Positions 44,601-59,600 of a DNA stretch of 64,000 bases are shown here, piece by piece (positions within the stretch are counted from its first letter, which is position 1; each line of letters starts with the position of its first letter). Origin of the DNA: Crambe crambe. Lineage: Eukaryota > Porifera > Demospongiae > Poecilosclerida > Crambeidae. Below the pieces are notes generated by a model. The model did no database searches and was not told where the DNA came from. It saw only the letters and a program-made list of their open reading frames with translations. The translations under genes and the position numbers were made by a program. The DNA is taken from the NCBI GenBank assembly GCA_963924555.1, contig OZ004591.1, positions 7,192,001-7,256,000 on the forward strand. Reading direction: 5' to 3'.

Positions 44601-47600
44601 CATCAAAGTCTATGGCAATGGCCCGTGCTATGACTGTATCAACAGGAGAATTTTCCATCAGCTGAGCAGAGATGTTCATTGGAGACAAACGGGGAACATT
44701 ATCGTTACTCTCATTCAAAGTCAACATCACAGTTGCACTGTCGTCTATTATTCCAGACATATTGACTCTGCCAACACCCAAAGTGATATTGAAGAAGGAA
44801 GTGTCCTCAAAGTCCAGATAGTTTGCTGGAGAAACCAATGTTCCATTGGGTCCCTCGCTGATAACTGTGAATCCAGGGTCATAGGGGACAACCAATACGA
44901 TGGAAAACTCAAAGACATCATTGAATTGGTTTATGTCTCTGTCCATGGCAGAGATCACGCCAATCTCATAGCTAAACCTGTTCTCGGCAATATTGAAAGT
45001 GTAAATTTGTCGAGGAAATTGTGGGCGGGAACTGATAACGAAGAATACGGCCAGTGTGGAGTTGGATCTCATAGGGACTCCACTATCTCTAGCAATAACA
45101 GTCACTGTCAGCATTTCAGCTGTGCTAGAAGTGATGAAGATGTTTCTTATCAAACTGATATCTCCAGTGGTTTCATTAATCTCGAATGTATCTGAAATTC
45201 CGTCCAGTGAATATCGCAGCAAGGCATTGATGCCTTCATCTGCATCTTCACCACGTGCTGTCCCTACGATTGTGCCTATTCTGGAACCATCTATAATGTC
45301 TCCCATGATGTCAGCGAGAGAAGGGTCATTGTCATTTATGTCTGTGAGCCTGATGGTGAGGGGTACTGACTGCTCCAATGGTTGACTGCTGCGATCACTT
45401 GCAGTAACAATTAAATCAACCTGAGGACTGCCGCCTGTCATAGGATCACGATCCAGTCCATCCAAGTTCCTCAACACACCATTATCATCAACATCAAATC
45501 TTGCATCATTCACAGAATATGTGAGATTGGCATTGATACCAGCATCAATGTCTCTGAAAACCAGCACTGTTTCAAAGATGAACTCCTCTCTGAAGGTGAA
45601 TGTGTCGTCTCCCTGATATTCTGGTGGGTTGTCATTGACATCCAGCAGAGTTACAACAAGAGTTTGGGTGTCCATGTTGAGTCCATCTGAAACTTGGACC
45701 ATTAAGCTGTAGTCTTGTTGCTGTTCACGGTCCAAAGCTCTGCTGGTGGTGATTGCACCAGTCATGCTGTCAATAGTGAAGTTTCCTCCAGCATCATCAA
45801 GCAGAGAGTACGAAGGTACATTGAATGGAGGCAAGTCGATGTCTTGAGACGTAACTCTTATAACGAGTTCATTAGGCAGATTTTCCACCACAGTTGCCAA
45901 GTTACTGGATGTGATTTCTGGAATGTGGTCATTCTCATTGACGACATTCGCTGTAAAGGTAGTTATGTTGAGCAACTGTGGAGAACCACGATCAGAGACC
46001 ACAATCTCGAAGGAGTAGGTCTGGATTGTCTCATAGTCCAGGGAGAGACAAACAGCAATGCACCCTGTGGACTCATTGATGGAAAAGGGAGTGGTGAAGG
46101 TGCAGTCATCCACTGTAGATGCAAAGCGATATTCCAGCACAGCATTCTGACCAGAATCTGCATCATCAGCATCTACACATCCTACAATGCTGTCCACTGC
46201 AGTCAGTTCACTCACAGAAAAGTTGGTTGGTGGATTGACAACTGGAGCATTGTCATTAATGTCCCTGATCAAGAAGACCACTGGACAGGTAGTGCACAGG
46301 GGCATTGGTCGACCACCATCACACACTGTAAAGTTCACCTCGTAACTCATTTGTCGCTCGTAATCAAAAGGAGTGCATATAGAAATGGCACCAGAGTCAG
46401 GATCGATGCTAAATGGTTCTTCTTGGGAGCAGAGAGGGTCACCCATGGGGGATTCAGGAGGGAAGAACATGATGCCTTGGTTTCCATTCATTCCTGAGTC
46501 GATGTCTTCTGCTGATAGCTGGGCGAGTCTACTATTGATGGGAGAATCTTCAGGCAGTATGAAGGAAGCACTTCCAGTACAGTTTGGAAAGTTGTCATTT
46601 GTGTCATTAACACTAACCAAAAGTGTGAAGTTAGCAGTCTGTGTTTGATCGTCGGCAGCTGCAGGTGGATTGGTAGCTCTGATAGCGAGCATGTAGTTTC
46701 TTACGTTCAAGGGAGGGTCATAGTCAATGGCTTCACTGTCCCTCACCACCACATAGCGTCCTTGAATGGTAAAAGGCGAGTTTGGAGTGACAATGGAGTA
46801 ACTGACGTTAGAGTTGGCAAGAGTGTCTTCATCTGTGGAGTTGAGCTCATACACTATCATGCCCACACTTGAGTGCTCAGAAATCTCTGCAGAATCCATC
46901 CTGTCAGGGACAAAGATTGGAGGATTATCATTGCGATCGACTATGTTAATCACCAGGGCAACATCCACAGTTTGAGTCACATCGTCAGAAAAGTGTGGTG
47001 GATTTTCACCACGAATGTTTATTATAAATGCTCTGATGGGTCCTTCAAAATCCAACTGAGTGCTGTCTCCATCAAATAAAACTTCATTTCCAACTATGAC
47101 GAATGGCAAGTTAGTATTCAACGAGGAGTATGCGATGATGGAGTTGTTTTGTGAGTCGCCGTCTGTTGAAGTGATGAGGTCTACTCGTGTCCTGTTGGGG
47201 CTAAGCTCATTGAGGTTGGCAACGAAGGGATCTTCATCAAATATGGGAGCATTATCATTCAGGTCAATGATATTCACTGTAAACGTTCTATTTGAACAAA
47301 TGGGGGGATCTGTCAGGTCACACACGATTACCAGGAACCTGTAGGTCCTCAAAGATTCATAGTCCAAGGGTTGACAGGTTGTCACCTCACCTGAAGTGGT
47401 ATTAATCATGAAAGGAATATCCTGAGAACAAGATTGATCTGCACCGGCCATACTGATGAAGAAGTTTAGTTGACCACCAATTCCAGTATCAGAGTCCCTG
47501 GCGTTCACACGACCGATGCTTGTACCTGCAGGTTGATTCTCACGGACCTCCAGAGCAAATGGCTCCATGATGGTAGGAGCATTGTCGTTGACATCCAGTA

Positions 47601-50600
47601 CAGAGATGAGGACAGTGGTGTTGGCTAATTGAATATCGTCACCGACCACAGCAGGGGAATTGAGAGCCTGAACAGTAACCACATACATGGTAGTATCACT
47701 TTCAAAGTTGATCTGCTCAGGATTTTCCACAAAGACTTCCACACTACTGCCATTGCCTCCACGGAGACCAAATGGAGAGGGTTGAGGTGAGATTATGTTG
47801 AATGTGCTTTGAGAGTTAGGTGGTGAGTCGCGATCAAACACTGTTACTATCACCACTTGAGACATCATCAGTGAAGAATCAGTCTCAAAGACCCTAGCGG
47901 TGTAAGAGTCAGCATCAAAGACTGGGGGGTTGTCGTTTCTGTCAAGCACTCTTACTGAGATCTGCATAGTGCTGGACATTGGCACAGCTGCACTGTCACG
48001 AACTTGCACATCAAAGGTATAGACCTGTTGTGCTTCGTAATCAAGACCTTGGCATTGGATGATATTAGCAGTTGTGTCATTAATCTTAACGGCAAAGAAA
48101 GGAACTGCCTCTGAGCACTGACTCATTGTACTTCCATTCACCACAGAAAACACCAGGAGACTGTTTAGACCACTATCAATGTCATTAGCCGTCACTGATC
48201 CCACAATGGCCCCAGCAGCTTCATTCTCACCAATGGAGAAATCAAAATTTTGACCAGGAGGGAAGAAAGGAGTGTTGTCATTTGAATCGACTACATTCAC
48301 TGTGATTGTTTGGTCTACTGTATAGGTCACTGGTCTATTGGTGCCATTCAGTCCAGAATCAATCACCCGAACTCTGATGTCAAACACAGTACGATCCTCT
48401 TCAAAATTTACTGGTTCGCAAAAAGAGAGGTCTCCAGTTATTCGACCAAGATTGATAGGCAGGTAGTCAGGATGTGTACGTCCAACAGAAGTGAGGCACC
48501 CACTAGATAGTGGAGGATCTGTGAAGGACATCACTCGATATACTCTAGTCCCATTGATATCAGGATCGGTTACATTCACTTGGCCAAATACTTCATTAAA
48601 TCTTTGTGTCATTTCTTCAGTCACATTGAAGACAAAAGGCTGCACTATTTGTGGTGGGTTATCATCGATATCATAGATGGGAATGTTGATGGTGATGGGT
48701 GTGGAGCGAATGTTACCACTGAGATCTCCACCATCACTGACAAGGATGACCAGTGAATACAGACTTTCCACTTCACGGTCAATACGTTCAGAGATGACCA
48801 GTTCCCCAGACAGTGAGTTGAGAGAGAAAGGAACATCAGATGTGCCTAAAGAGTAGGTGAGGATTCCACCTGCACCTCCATCAGCATCTGAGGATATGCT
48901 GCTGAAGTTAAAGACAGATATTCCAATACATGTAGTCCTTCCACAGGCTTCTTCATGATAGCCTGTATGGTTGACAGATTCAGAGGTGACTTCAGGATCA
49001 AACTCATTGACAAGGTCCAGTGTTATTGTGACATTTTCACTTGTTGACTGTTGCATTGAGCTACCAGGACCGGGAGGATTAGTAGCCACAAGTGTTATCA
49101 CAAATACCATATCCCTCTCAATGGAAGTAAGGAGCGATGCATTACACACTACAATGTTCATGTCATCCGTAGCGAGGCAAAATGGGGTACCAGTGAGACC
49201 CTGAGCTGAATATTGAACTACACTGTTTGCCTGGGAGTCACGATCTTCTGATGAAAATGATAAAATTATAAAGCCATTGATAGCTGTCTCCTCCACAGAA
49301 ACGTTATATGGGGTATTCAGGAACACAGGTGGATTGTCATTTCTGTCCAAGATAGTGATTGTGACCATGGCTGAAGCCAGCATTGCACTCATGCCAGGAC
49401 CTGGACTATCACTGACTGTAATTTGGAAGGTGTAGCGGGTGGTTCTTTCGTAGTCAAGATCACCCACGACCACGAGAGCACCATTGGATTCGACCATGAA
49501 AGGCAGAGCAGGAGTGCCAGGGGATAGGGAGTAAATAAAACCACGGTTCATTGCATCGTTGTCAGTGGCCACAAAGGTGGTGATGGTGGTGGTGCGAGGA
49601 GTGTCTTCAGATACAGAAAAAGCATAAGGTGACCCAACAAACATTGGTGGCAGTTCATTCACATCTATGATATTGAAAGTGACATTCGCAAATGCTGACA
49701 TTGGAGGGAACAAGTTCCTCACACTGAAAGCCTCAACCACAGCAGAATAGTTTGAGCTTCTCTCCGAATCCAGATTGGAATTGACTGATATCACTCCTGT
49801 TGTGGAATCAATTATGAAAGGGTCGGGGTTCTCTCTGAGTCCAGTCCTATCTGACAGTATTTCAATGAAACGATACCTTATGAAGGTAGTATCACCTTCA
49901 CCATCAACTTCAAAGGCAGAGAGACTGGGTTGTAAGGGAGTTCCCACTGCAGTATTCTCTCTTACCATGAACGGAGAGAAAGGATTGAAGGCTAGCTGAG
50001 TTGCAGCAGGTGTGATGACCATGACATTGATGACTGTATGAGTGGAGAGGAAAGGGTCTCCACGATCCATAATGATCATCACTAGCAGATAGTAGTCCAC
50101 CAAAGTCCGGTTGAGAGCGACACGAGTGGTGACAAGGCCATTGCTGTCCACTTGGAAGTTTTCCGATCCAATACCCAAAAGGAGGTAAGTCAGAATTGCA
50201 TTGTCTCCCTCATCTGCATCAGTGGCTATCACTTGAACCACTCTGGCTCCTGGCATGCCTTCAGTCACATTGACGGTGTAGGAATCAGCAGTCGTGGGAT
50301 GATTATCATTCACATCAATCACATTAGCTGTCAGCTGAGCTCTGGCTATAGCGTTCAGAGGTGACGTCCTTATTCTTGCAGTTATGGTCAAATTGTACCC
50401 GGAAATCACTTCACGGTCCACTCTATTGTTCAAGAAGATGACTCCATCATCTCTCAAATCAAATGGCATGTTAATGTTTCCCTGTGAAATATTGTAGATC
50501 ACATCGCTAGGGGGAGGGACAGTACCATCACGAAGTCTCACTCGCAAGGTGTACAAGTTGCATGTGCGGTTAGGCCTCTCATCCTCATAAACAATGAAGA

Positions 50601-53600
50601 AAGGAGGATCCAACTCTATGATTGGGACATCTTGGTTGAGTACGCGGACTCTAGTGATAGCCAGAGGGTTGATCATTCCACTGAGAGAGTCAAATACTGT
50701 TATATTAAGCAATCTGATCTGACTGATTTGCCCGCCAGTTGGCAAGAGGAAGTCATAGCCAAGCAGACCTAACAGTGTCTCATAGCGAGTGGTGAGAGCA
50801 TTCCTCAAGTACTCAAATCGATATCCTTTTCTGCCAACGGCTGAGCAGAAGATGGTGACTTGCAAATCACTGCACACATCTTGAGCATTCGGCAAAGTGC
50901 ATGCACTAAAGACAGAGTTGTTGCATCTGGGAGCTAGGAAAGTGACTGGTGCAGAAGAACTGGAGTTGCAGCCGTAAGGTGGGATGGGTTGGGCTGCCTC
51001 ACAAGGAAAGCTGATGACATCATTTTCCAAGTTACTCCCTGCAAAGAATTCTACCTGGAGGTAAGAAAGTGTTGGACTGTCCATATCTCTCAGAATGAAG
51101 CCTGCATTGGACTCCTCCATAATTACTACTCCATGGAAGAAAGTCCCGTCATCAGAAGAAGGATTGTCAGTGGCACCAGGTACTGGAGGAGCTTCAGCTG
51201 CCATGTCAGCAGCCTCTCCTACTACTGTCATTTCCGTGATATTCCTGGCAGTGGTTGCATTAAATATGCTCACTATATGCTTTATAAGACCATTCTGAAA
51301 GTACACAGTGGAGAAGTCTCTGCCAGATAGCCCCCGGTCGAGGTCAATGAAAGGAGCAGCATTGAAGGCCCTTACTTGTATCGTAGCTGTTGCATGTGGT
51401 GGTATACTAGTCACACCTCTAGCATCCGTAGCAGTGACAGAGAGTGAGCAGTTTCCTGGAGTGGTTGTATCTGAACCAGAAAATCTGACTCCTCTTAGCA
51501 CGTCTTGGAACACTATGGCCTCACGGCAGTCAGTAAACCTGGACGACAAGAAGTAGTTAGCTCCACTGGGCATGTCACTTGAGTTGACAGTTATATCAGA
51601 GTAAGCATTGGTAAAGTCGATGTTGTTCACTTGACAAGTGGAGTCAGATCCAGACATGTTAATATTGATATTGCAGATATTATCTTCATCTAGATCTCTT
51701 AGGAATGCCGTTGGGAAGAGGACCAATGGAGGATTGGTTAACGTGTATGTGACGTCCACGTTGATACCAGCTGGTTCTCCATTGAGATCTAACATTGGTG
51801 GATTTCTACTGACTTGTAGTGTAATAGTTGAAGTGACTTCATCACTGATTGAACTGTTGTCAGCAACAGATACTACAACACGACGCCTGATATTGCTGTC
51901 TGATGGTGGCAAGCGGCGATTAGAATACATAATGCTGTTGAGAACAGTTGTATAGTTGGACACTGAACTGACACCTGTGATTACAAACTGACTGGTCTGA
52001 GATATGAAGGTTCCAGACAAGCCAAACTGGCTGAGGGTGACAGGAGGAGCCAACTCAAGGATTTCAAATGCTTGATCGGTTCGTGGAACTACTTGGTTTC
52101 CTGCGCTGTCTATCTCACTGAGGACAAGGGTCAAACGAACAAGAAACTCGTTGTCGGGATCAGAGATGCTGCCTCCCCCGGTGTCTACAATGGGAACTGA
52201 CACGTCAGTTAACTGCCGCATGGCATCTGAAGATACTGGATTGGCTACATTCAAGTCAATACGAGGAATATCATTCACCGGAATGACAGTGAGTGAAGTT
52301 TGCGAGGAGTTTGAAGGAAGAACTCCATCAGTCACTGTAAACACTATTGAACGGAGAGTAGGAGAAGGATCATCGATGTCAATATTCCTGTAGATGAGTA
52401 GGGAGAGATCCTGTTCCAGTGCTGTTAAGTTGCCTTCAAGTTCCAGTGAGCAATTGACTTGGTTGTAGGGTGACAGTACTGTGGATAGACTGCCAACTGG
52501 GAGTTCCAGGCGGTCTTCAGAAGGTTGACAACCTGACTGTATGACAATGTCAACTCTGTAGGATTCAGAGACGGAGCCATCGGGGTCATTGATACGAACT
52601 TGTCCAGTCACAGACACTGAGGCCATTCCTTCTGTGAATGTGGTCGAGTAGTCTTGGCTCGTGGGATAGTTCAGGTAAATTGTGGGAGAATTGTCATTGA
52701 TGTGTTCTATCATCACGCCTATGTCGGCCATTGCTCCCTGGCAAGAGGTGAGTGTGGGATCCCTTACCGTGAATCTCACCATCACCAGATTGAAACTCGG
52801 TTCATTGCCAGTGTCCACGAAGGCTACTGATCTGAGCAAATCCTGGTACTGGCTAGGTCCAGCATTTCCGGTGAAAGTGAGAGTCCTAATTGATTGGTCA
52901 AACCTAGAAATAACACCTGATGGCAGAGGAGAAAGCACTCGTAGCTCACAACTTGAGCATGGATCGTTAGGAGTAGATACGATCTGGACACTAGCTGAAC
53001 TGATCAGGGGACTTCTATCTCCATCGGTTACCACAAGTGCTGAGTCCAGCACAACTGGAGTACTGTGCTCCCGGTAGGTGACAGGACCCGAAGAAGCTAG
53101 AGTTATCTCAGGGCAAATGTCACTCACCAGCACCAAGGTAATGGTGGTGTATGCAGGAGCACTGGTGGAAGAGGCATCACTTATGGTGAATGCAATTTCT
53201 CTGGGATGATCACTGGGCTCCTGGTCACTCACACTGAATCTGATCATGGTGAGAAAGGATCTCCAATTATCCACACTCATAGTCCCAAGGAAAGAATAGG
53301 TGATGCAGGCCTGTCCAAATCTCTGAATCCTCACCTCACTTAGGGAGACCATGGTCGTGTTGAGGTAGGAAAGGCTGTCATTGGAGTTCCCTGGATAGTT
53401 GGGTAGGTCACAAATGCCACCCACACCACTAATTGCAACTATCAAGTTGGAAAGAAAGAGATCTTGTGTGTCGAATTCAATCACAACAGCATCACGATCA
53501 GACACAAAGATTGATGGTCCACCTTCAGTGTACACAGTGCTATAGTTCAGCTGGTCTTCCCCTCTACCACTAAGACGAATGACTGGGGGGTCATTACGGG

Positions 53601-56600
53601 CAAAAACTTCAACAGTTGCATTGCCATCCTCTAGAGAGAAAGATGTGTCGTTTGAGAGAGTCGTGTCTATATTCCTGCTGCCAAATGGAACGCCATTGCT
53701 GGCATCCCAACCCCTGAACACAAGAACGACTCTTCCATTCAAGTTATGGATGGGAACCCACCTAATCAAATTATAAGGTCCTAGCACGACAGCCGATTCT
53801 CTGGTCACTATATCAATATTCTGATAAATAATAACAAAAGAGGGTATGGTCGTCACCACAGTGGTCCTATCGGAGAGTGTGGCTATCAGTGTAGAGATAC
53901 TTAGAGTGAAGTTAGAGAATTGTTCAGAAGAAATGAACACATACTCACGTACGATACCAAGGTTGAGATTTGTTGAAATGTCAACTGCACTTCCTCCACC
54001 AAAATTTATTTCAAGTGTTGTTATAGTTGAGAATTCTGGCAAGGATGTCTGGACCAGCTGTTGGAGAGGAGACGAACAAGTGCAGAATTTAGCATTCCTG
54101 CCATTAACACAAGCAAAAATAATAGCTGAAGATGAAGCTACACATGTTACCACACTCGGTGGTGGACATTCACAGAAATCTGTACCATCAAGTTGTCCAC
54201 CTCCACAGCCACTCTCCCCCATACTTGAAATGTTGTCGTAGGCACTGCGACATTGAAGGTCGTCCATTAGCGTGCCAAACTGACCAGTAGCAGGACCTCC
54301 CTGACCAATGATGGCTATTCCTGTCACACTGTTTCTGTCTGTGTCCACAATAGCATTTCCAAACACATCAATCACAAATGAACCATGATTATCCGAGAGA
54401 GGAAAGTCTTCAGAAATAGGTGGAAACTCGACAAGAAAGTCAACCAGCACAGGCCTATCATTAGTTTCAATGAGATCTACTGCTACTTCACTAGAAATCA
54501 ACTGCAAACAAGAAATGAGCAAGAGCTGAGCATCACTATCGGGAAGGTCACTATCAGATGCTGTGGCATTGAAAGCTCTCTGAGTGTCAGATGTGAGCAA
54601 GGAGAGTACAGATCCATCCCCAAGCATGTCGCACACACCATAAGAGATAGTTCTGGACAGAGGCTGTTGAAAGAGAATAGCTGAATTGTCATATGTGATA
54701 TTGCTTAGAATGTCAGTATACAGGTCAGGGGGCCCAGGTCCGACTATGATCAAGGTAAAGTTATGGTAGCCAATTTTGAATCCCCTGGGCAGAGATATGG
54801 AAGGAAGCCCCAGTACTTCAGTATCTCCATCTAAAGGATTGACTATAGTGACGACCGCATAGAGCTGTGGATGATCATTGCTATCAGCATCAGAGACACT
54901 GACTGAAGCTGGAACTACTGGTCCAAAGTCTTCAATGAAGCCATTCCTAGAGGTTGCCTGAATGGTGGGGCGGTTATCATTCACATCATTGATGGTAACC
55001 ATTACGCTAGCTGTCCCCACACGTGGTACAATGCTGCTATCACGTGCATTTATTTCAAAAGTAAATATCACGTCTCCACTTTCAAAGTCAAAAACTCTGT
55101 TAGTTGAAATGTTCCCTACTGAAGGATCGAATATTATAAAGTCAGGAGAGGTGGGAACAATGCTGTAGCGCAATAAAGCATTGAGACCGACATCTTGGTC
55201 AGTGAATACAGCTGTCAAAACATATGTATTAATTGGCAAACCTTCATCCACAGAACCAGCGAAAGTAGTCATAGACGGAATGGGGTCATTATCATTCTCA
55301 TCCAGTACCTGGATCATGACTACTAGACTTGCATTGAACTGTCCATCAGCTACAGACACCACCAAGGTGAACTCTGAATTTCCAATGTCCCTGTCCACTT
55401 CTCTGACTAAACTCAGGTTACCATTGGAACGGTCGATGCTGAAGAATCCTTGCTCATTACCACTGACAATTGAATAGCTCAGAGCCGTATTGCTAAGTCC
55501 ATCGGGATCTGTCACTGAAATACCAAAGCGACCAAAAGTGACTTCAGCATTATCTCCCACCTCAGAGTCGCATATGCCAGCAGAAAATGAAGGAACTGGA
55601 CACTCAGAGCCGATTTGGCAGCTGGGTTCACCTAACCTGACATAAACAGCTCCACCCACAGAGAGTGTGTCTGATGGAAGCAAAGCTGACCCTGTGGTGG
55701 GGGAGGAGAGTGGACCATACAGCACACCACAAGGACCATTATTGCCATGGTAAAAGAAGAGTCGGGTCAGACCCACAGTGGTCGAGAGGGCAGACACACT
55801 GAAGCCACCATTAACAGTACTGCAGTTATGAAAGTCTGCCAACACATCGTAAGAAGTATCAACAGTGAAACGCTGTCCACTTGCGAGCGAGCAAGCTAAT
55901 TGTCCATCGAAGGTCAGTCCATTGAGTGCCCGAACATATGCACTGCTCTGAAATGTAATATGGCGACTAGAAACATTTACTTCCAGCTGGTTAAAAGTGG
56001 TTGAGAGAGTCAAATACCTGCAAAATAAAAGATGATGTTGGTAGCTTACATGTGTGGCTACTGGAGGAGCAAAATTTGATCAAATGTTTAATTCGGTCTT
56101 GCGAAAAATTTGACCATTTCCCCAAGTTGATAAGTTCATGAAAAATGGCTTTCACAGGATGACAAAGTTCAACTATTGCAGTGGGTGTGGTCAAACCATC
56201 ATGATCAAGTCTTACCTTTGGAATGTATCATCCGTTGGGTCAAGATTGAAGGCCCCTAATATGTCACTGCGGTAATCGTCTGATAGAGGAATGGTTAGGT
56301 TGACAGGGAGAACTTGTGCAACTGCTCCCTCCAATGTCTCCATTAAGACAGGAGTGGCAGTACTGTCTACACAGCTATCTCCATTCATGTATACAACCGT
56401 GGAGAGAGACAGTGTCTGATTCTCATAAATCATCAAGTACTGGCAAAGAAGGACTTGCGTATCGATATCGGTGAGCGAAGGCTCTCTCACTTGTCGTAAG
56501 TACAAGCCAGGAAATACTGAAAAAGGAAATAAATCATTAATTTTTAGCATGATAATTGAGCTACTTAATACTTACACGATATGTTCCAAGCAGTCCTTGC

Positions 56601-59600
56601 ATATGTTAGAATCTGTTCTCCAGGGCGTATTGACTCTGGGATGAAGGCAAAGTAGACATCTGGATCTGGTACTGGTGGGAATTCGTTGATGTCTTCAATT
56701 GTTATAGTGACAAGAGCAGTGTGTACAAGAGTTACATCACCCAGTGGAGGATTATCCTGCACCAGCACGGTGAAAACATACTGAGCAGCATCTTCTCTGT
56801 TCAAGACTCGCAACTTTGTGATAGCACCAGTGTCACGATCGATGTCAAAAGTATTGCTTGGCGGAGCATTCCGAGCTGAGAAAGAATAGATTAGCCTGTT
56901 ATTACCATTTGGATTGCCATCAGGATCCAGTCCATAGTCCAGATCTGTGGCACTGACATTGAGCACTATTGATCCACTTGGACTATTTTCTAATATCCTC
57001 CCAGTGTATTCATTTCGATCAAAAATGGGAGGGATATCATTAGCATCCTCAATAATTATGGTTGTGTTGGCAAAGACCATGGCGGCTTCAGGGTATCTAG
57101 AATCAGTGTTGACATCAACCAGCTGCAAAGTGACCTCAAATACCCTTGGGGCTACATCAGCATCAAGAGGCTCACGAACAGACAGTATTCCAGAACCAGG
57201 AGTCAAAAGAAACTGCGAAGGAGCTGGTGGAACAAAGGACACACTGAGAAGGGTACCCACAATGTTGTCTGGATCAGATGTGCTGATTCTCATGATGGTG
57301 TCTCTGACTTGAGTCAGCTCACTAACTACGATGCGATCAGGAAGATTGTCAAATCGAGGAGGCTCATCATTGATATTGCTGACCTGGATGATCACTTCAA
57401 CGTCTGATGATCTGGGCTCTGATGTAAAGTCATTGTCGTTAGCCATCACAACTATAACAAACCTTGAAAACATCTCAAAATCTATAGGCAACAGTTGCGT
57501 GATCTCTCCAGAAGTAGAATTAATAGAGAAATATGGCAAGACTGAGGGGGGCCCAATACTATAAGTAATTCTGCTGATAAACTGAGAGTTCTCTTGGATG
57601 TCAGGCTGTTCATCCAGGTCTGTAGCTGTGACTTGCAGCAAAGGTTGTCCGTCAGGTTCTGCATTTTCTTCCACACTGGCAATGTAATTGGCTCGTTCAA
57701 ATATAGGGGCATGTTCATTTTGTCCTTGGATTATTACTGTGATATTTCTAGAAGTGGACTGAGTAGAGTCACTGGCTGTGATGGTGGCAGAGAATTGCAC
57801 ACCTATCGTTTCTCGGTCAATATTGTCCACAACTGTCAAAGTTCCGGTGATAGAATCGATAGTGATCAGAGCACTCCCTTCAAATTCGTTTCCTTGAATG
57901 GTATAACGTATCTGATCCAGACCATCGGGATCTACTGCAGTACAGCTAGGAGGAAAGAGTGGTGCTGAAAATCTTTCATTTTCAACGACAGAGAAAGTCG
58001 GTGGACAGTTGTTGAATTCTGGGGGGATGTTAGGGAGATTGATCACTCTGATAGTTATGTTAGCTCTGGCAGTTCTGCTAGAGGATCGTGCCATTATGAC
58101 CAGACGATAGACCTCAACACGCATAAAGTCAATAGTGCCAGCAACAATGATCTCTCCTTGAGAACTGTTTGTAGGACTGTTACGAATGCGGAAGTCACTG
58201 AACCCAAGTGCAGGTTCAGCAGCAAATATGTTAAACTGCAGAACATCTGGTCCTTGGGGAAGATCAGCGTCAATGACAGTGACAGTGCCAACCAGAACCA
58301 TAGACGGGGAGTCTTCCATAACGCTAAATTCATACACATTACTGGGGGAAAATGCCGGGTCATTATCATCTACTGGAGTGATGCTAACAATTGTGGAGAC
58401 AGGGATGTTGGTGCCACCTCTGACATCAGTTATTACAAAATCAACTATTCTGGATGTGATATTAGCAATCTCATCTGCTGTGTTTTCATACATAACTGAC
58501 ATGACAATGGCCTGATAAGTTCCCAAACTAGCTGTTCCTGTCACAATGAGGCGAGGGTATGTGTATGAGAATGTCAGGGGACCTGATATCAGTGATTGGT
58601 TGAGAGTAAGGACATCTTCCGGTCCACTTCCCTCTCTGATGGTGACTTCAAGACGTTGAAAGACTGTAGAGTCTACATCTGTGATGATAGGAAACCTTGA
58701 GAGACTGACGCTATTGCCATTTTCCACATATGATGTGGAATAATCCAAAGCAGGAGACATGGAGTCCAAGTCCAGTGAAGGGGGGTCATTGGTGGAATTG
58801 AAAGAAATGGTTGTGATGGCGACATTGGACACGAGCATGTCATCATCAGACACATACACTTCAATGAGTCTCTGGGTTTCGTCAGGATTGTTACTAGTAT
58901 TGTTATACTCGATCATGCCCAGAGCAATCATGTAACTGGCTATATCAAGATTTCCCACGATTTGAATCACGTGAGGTGAGGTAGTAGCTGCCAATGAGAG
59001 TCCATTGGGAAGGGAGCCTCTCACAACAATCATTTCTCTATTGGAGTCTAGGGGATTGGTCAAGTTGCAGGTCAGAGAGAGGAGATTTTGACTGTCTTCA
59101 TCTGTGATATTGTAATTGCCTGTGTTAACAATGCTGGTCCCCCTACTTCCTTCTGTAAAGCGAGTGATGAAATTGAGACCAGCTTGACTTGTATCCAAAT
59201 CTACCAATGGTGGATCATTGACAACCTGAAACTCAACGAAGGCTTCTGAGATATTGCTTGCAAATCTAGAATCAAACACAGAGAATAAGAGAGTTCTGGA
59301 CAGTGGACCACGCAGACAAGGATACAAGCTACTTTGGCATTCACTCAACTCGTCTTCAGTGTTGCTATAAAGTACGCTTTGTAGAAGACTGTGGATATCG
59401 TCCGAACTGGCCACATTTTGAGGGAAGATAATGAGTTGACCTGGGTTGGAGCGAGTAGTGTGTGGGGGAGTATCAGGGTTGGTGGACACAGAGAGGACTT
59501 CGCTGCTTGGGTTTCCAGAATTAGCTACACTAACTCTGATCTCTGTGATGGTAAGAGCCAACTCATCAGGATCAGTGACATTTGGATCAGTGACTATCCT

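Noticed and set aside
45715-46497. 260-codon plus-strand ORF and many others across 36500-63000
   Set aside because: Shadows of the giant receptor exon; composition is that of an antisense frame and no domain is seen.
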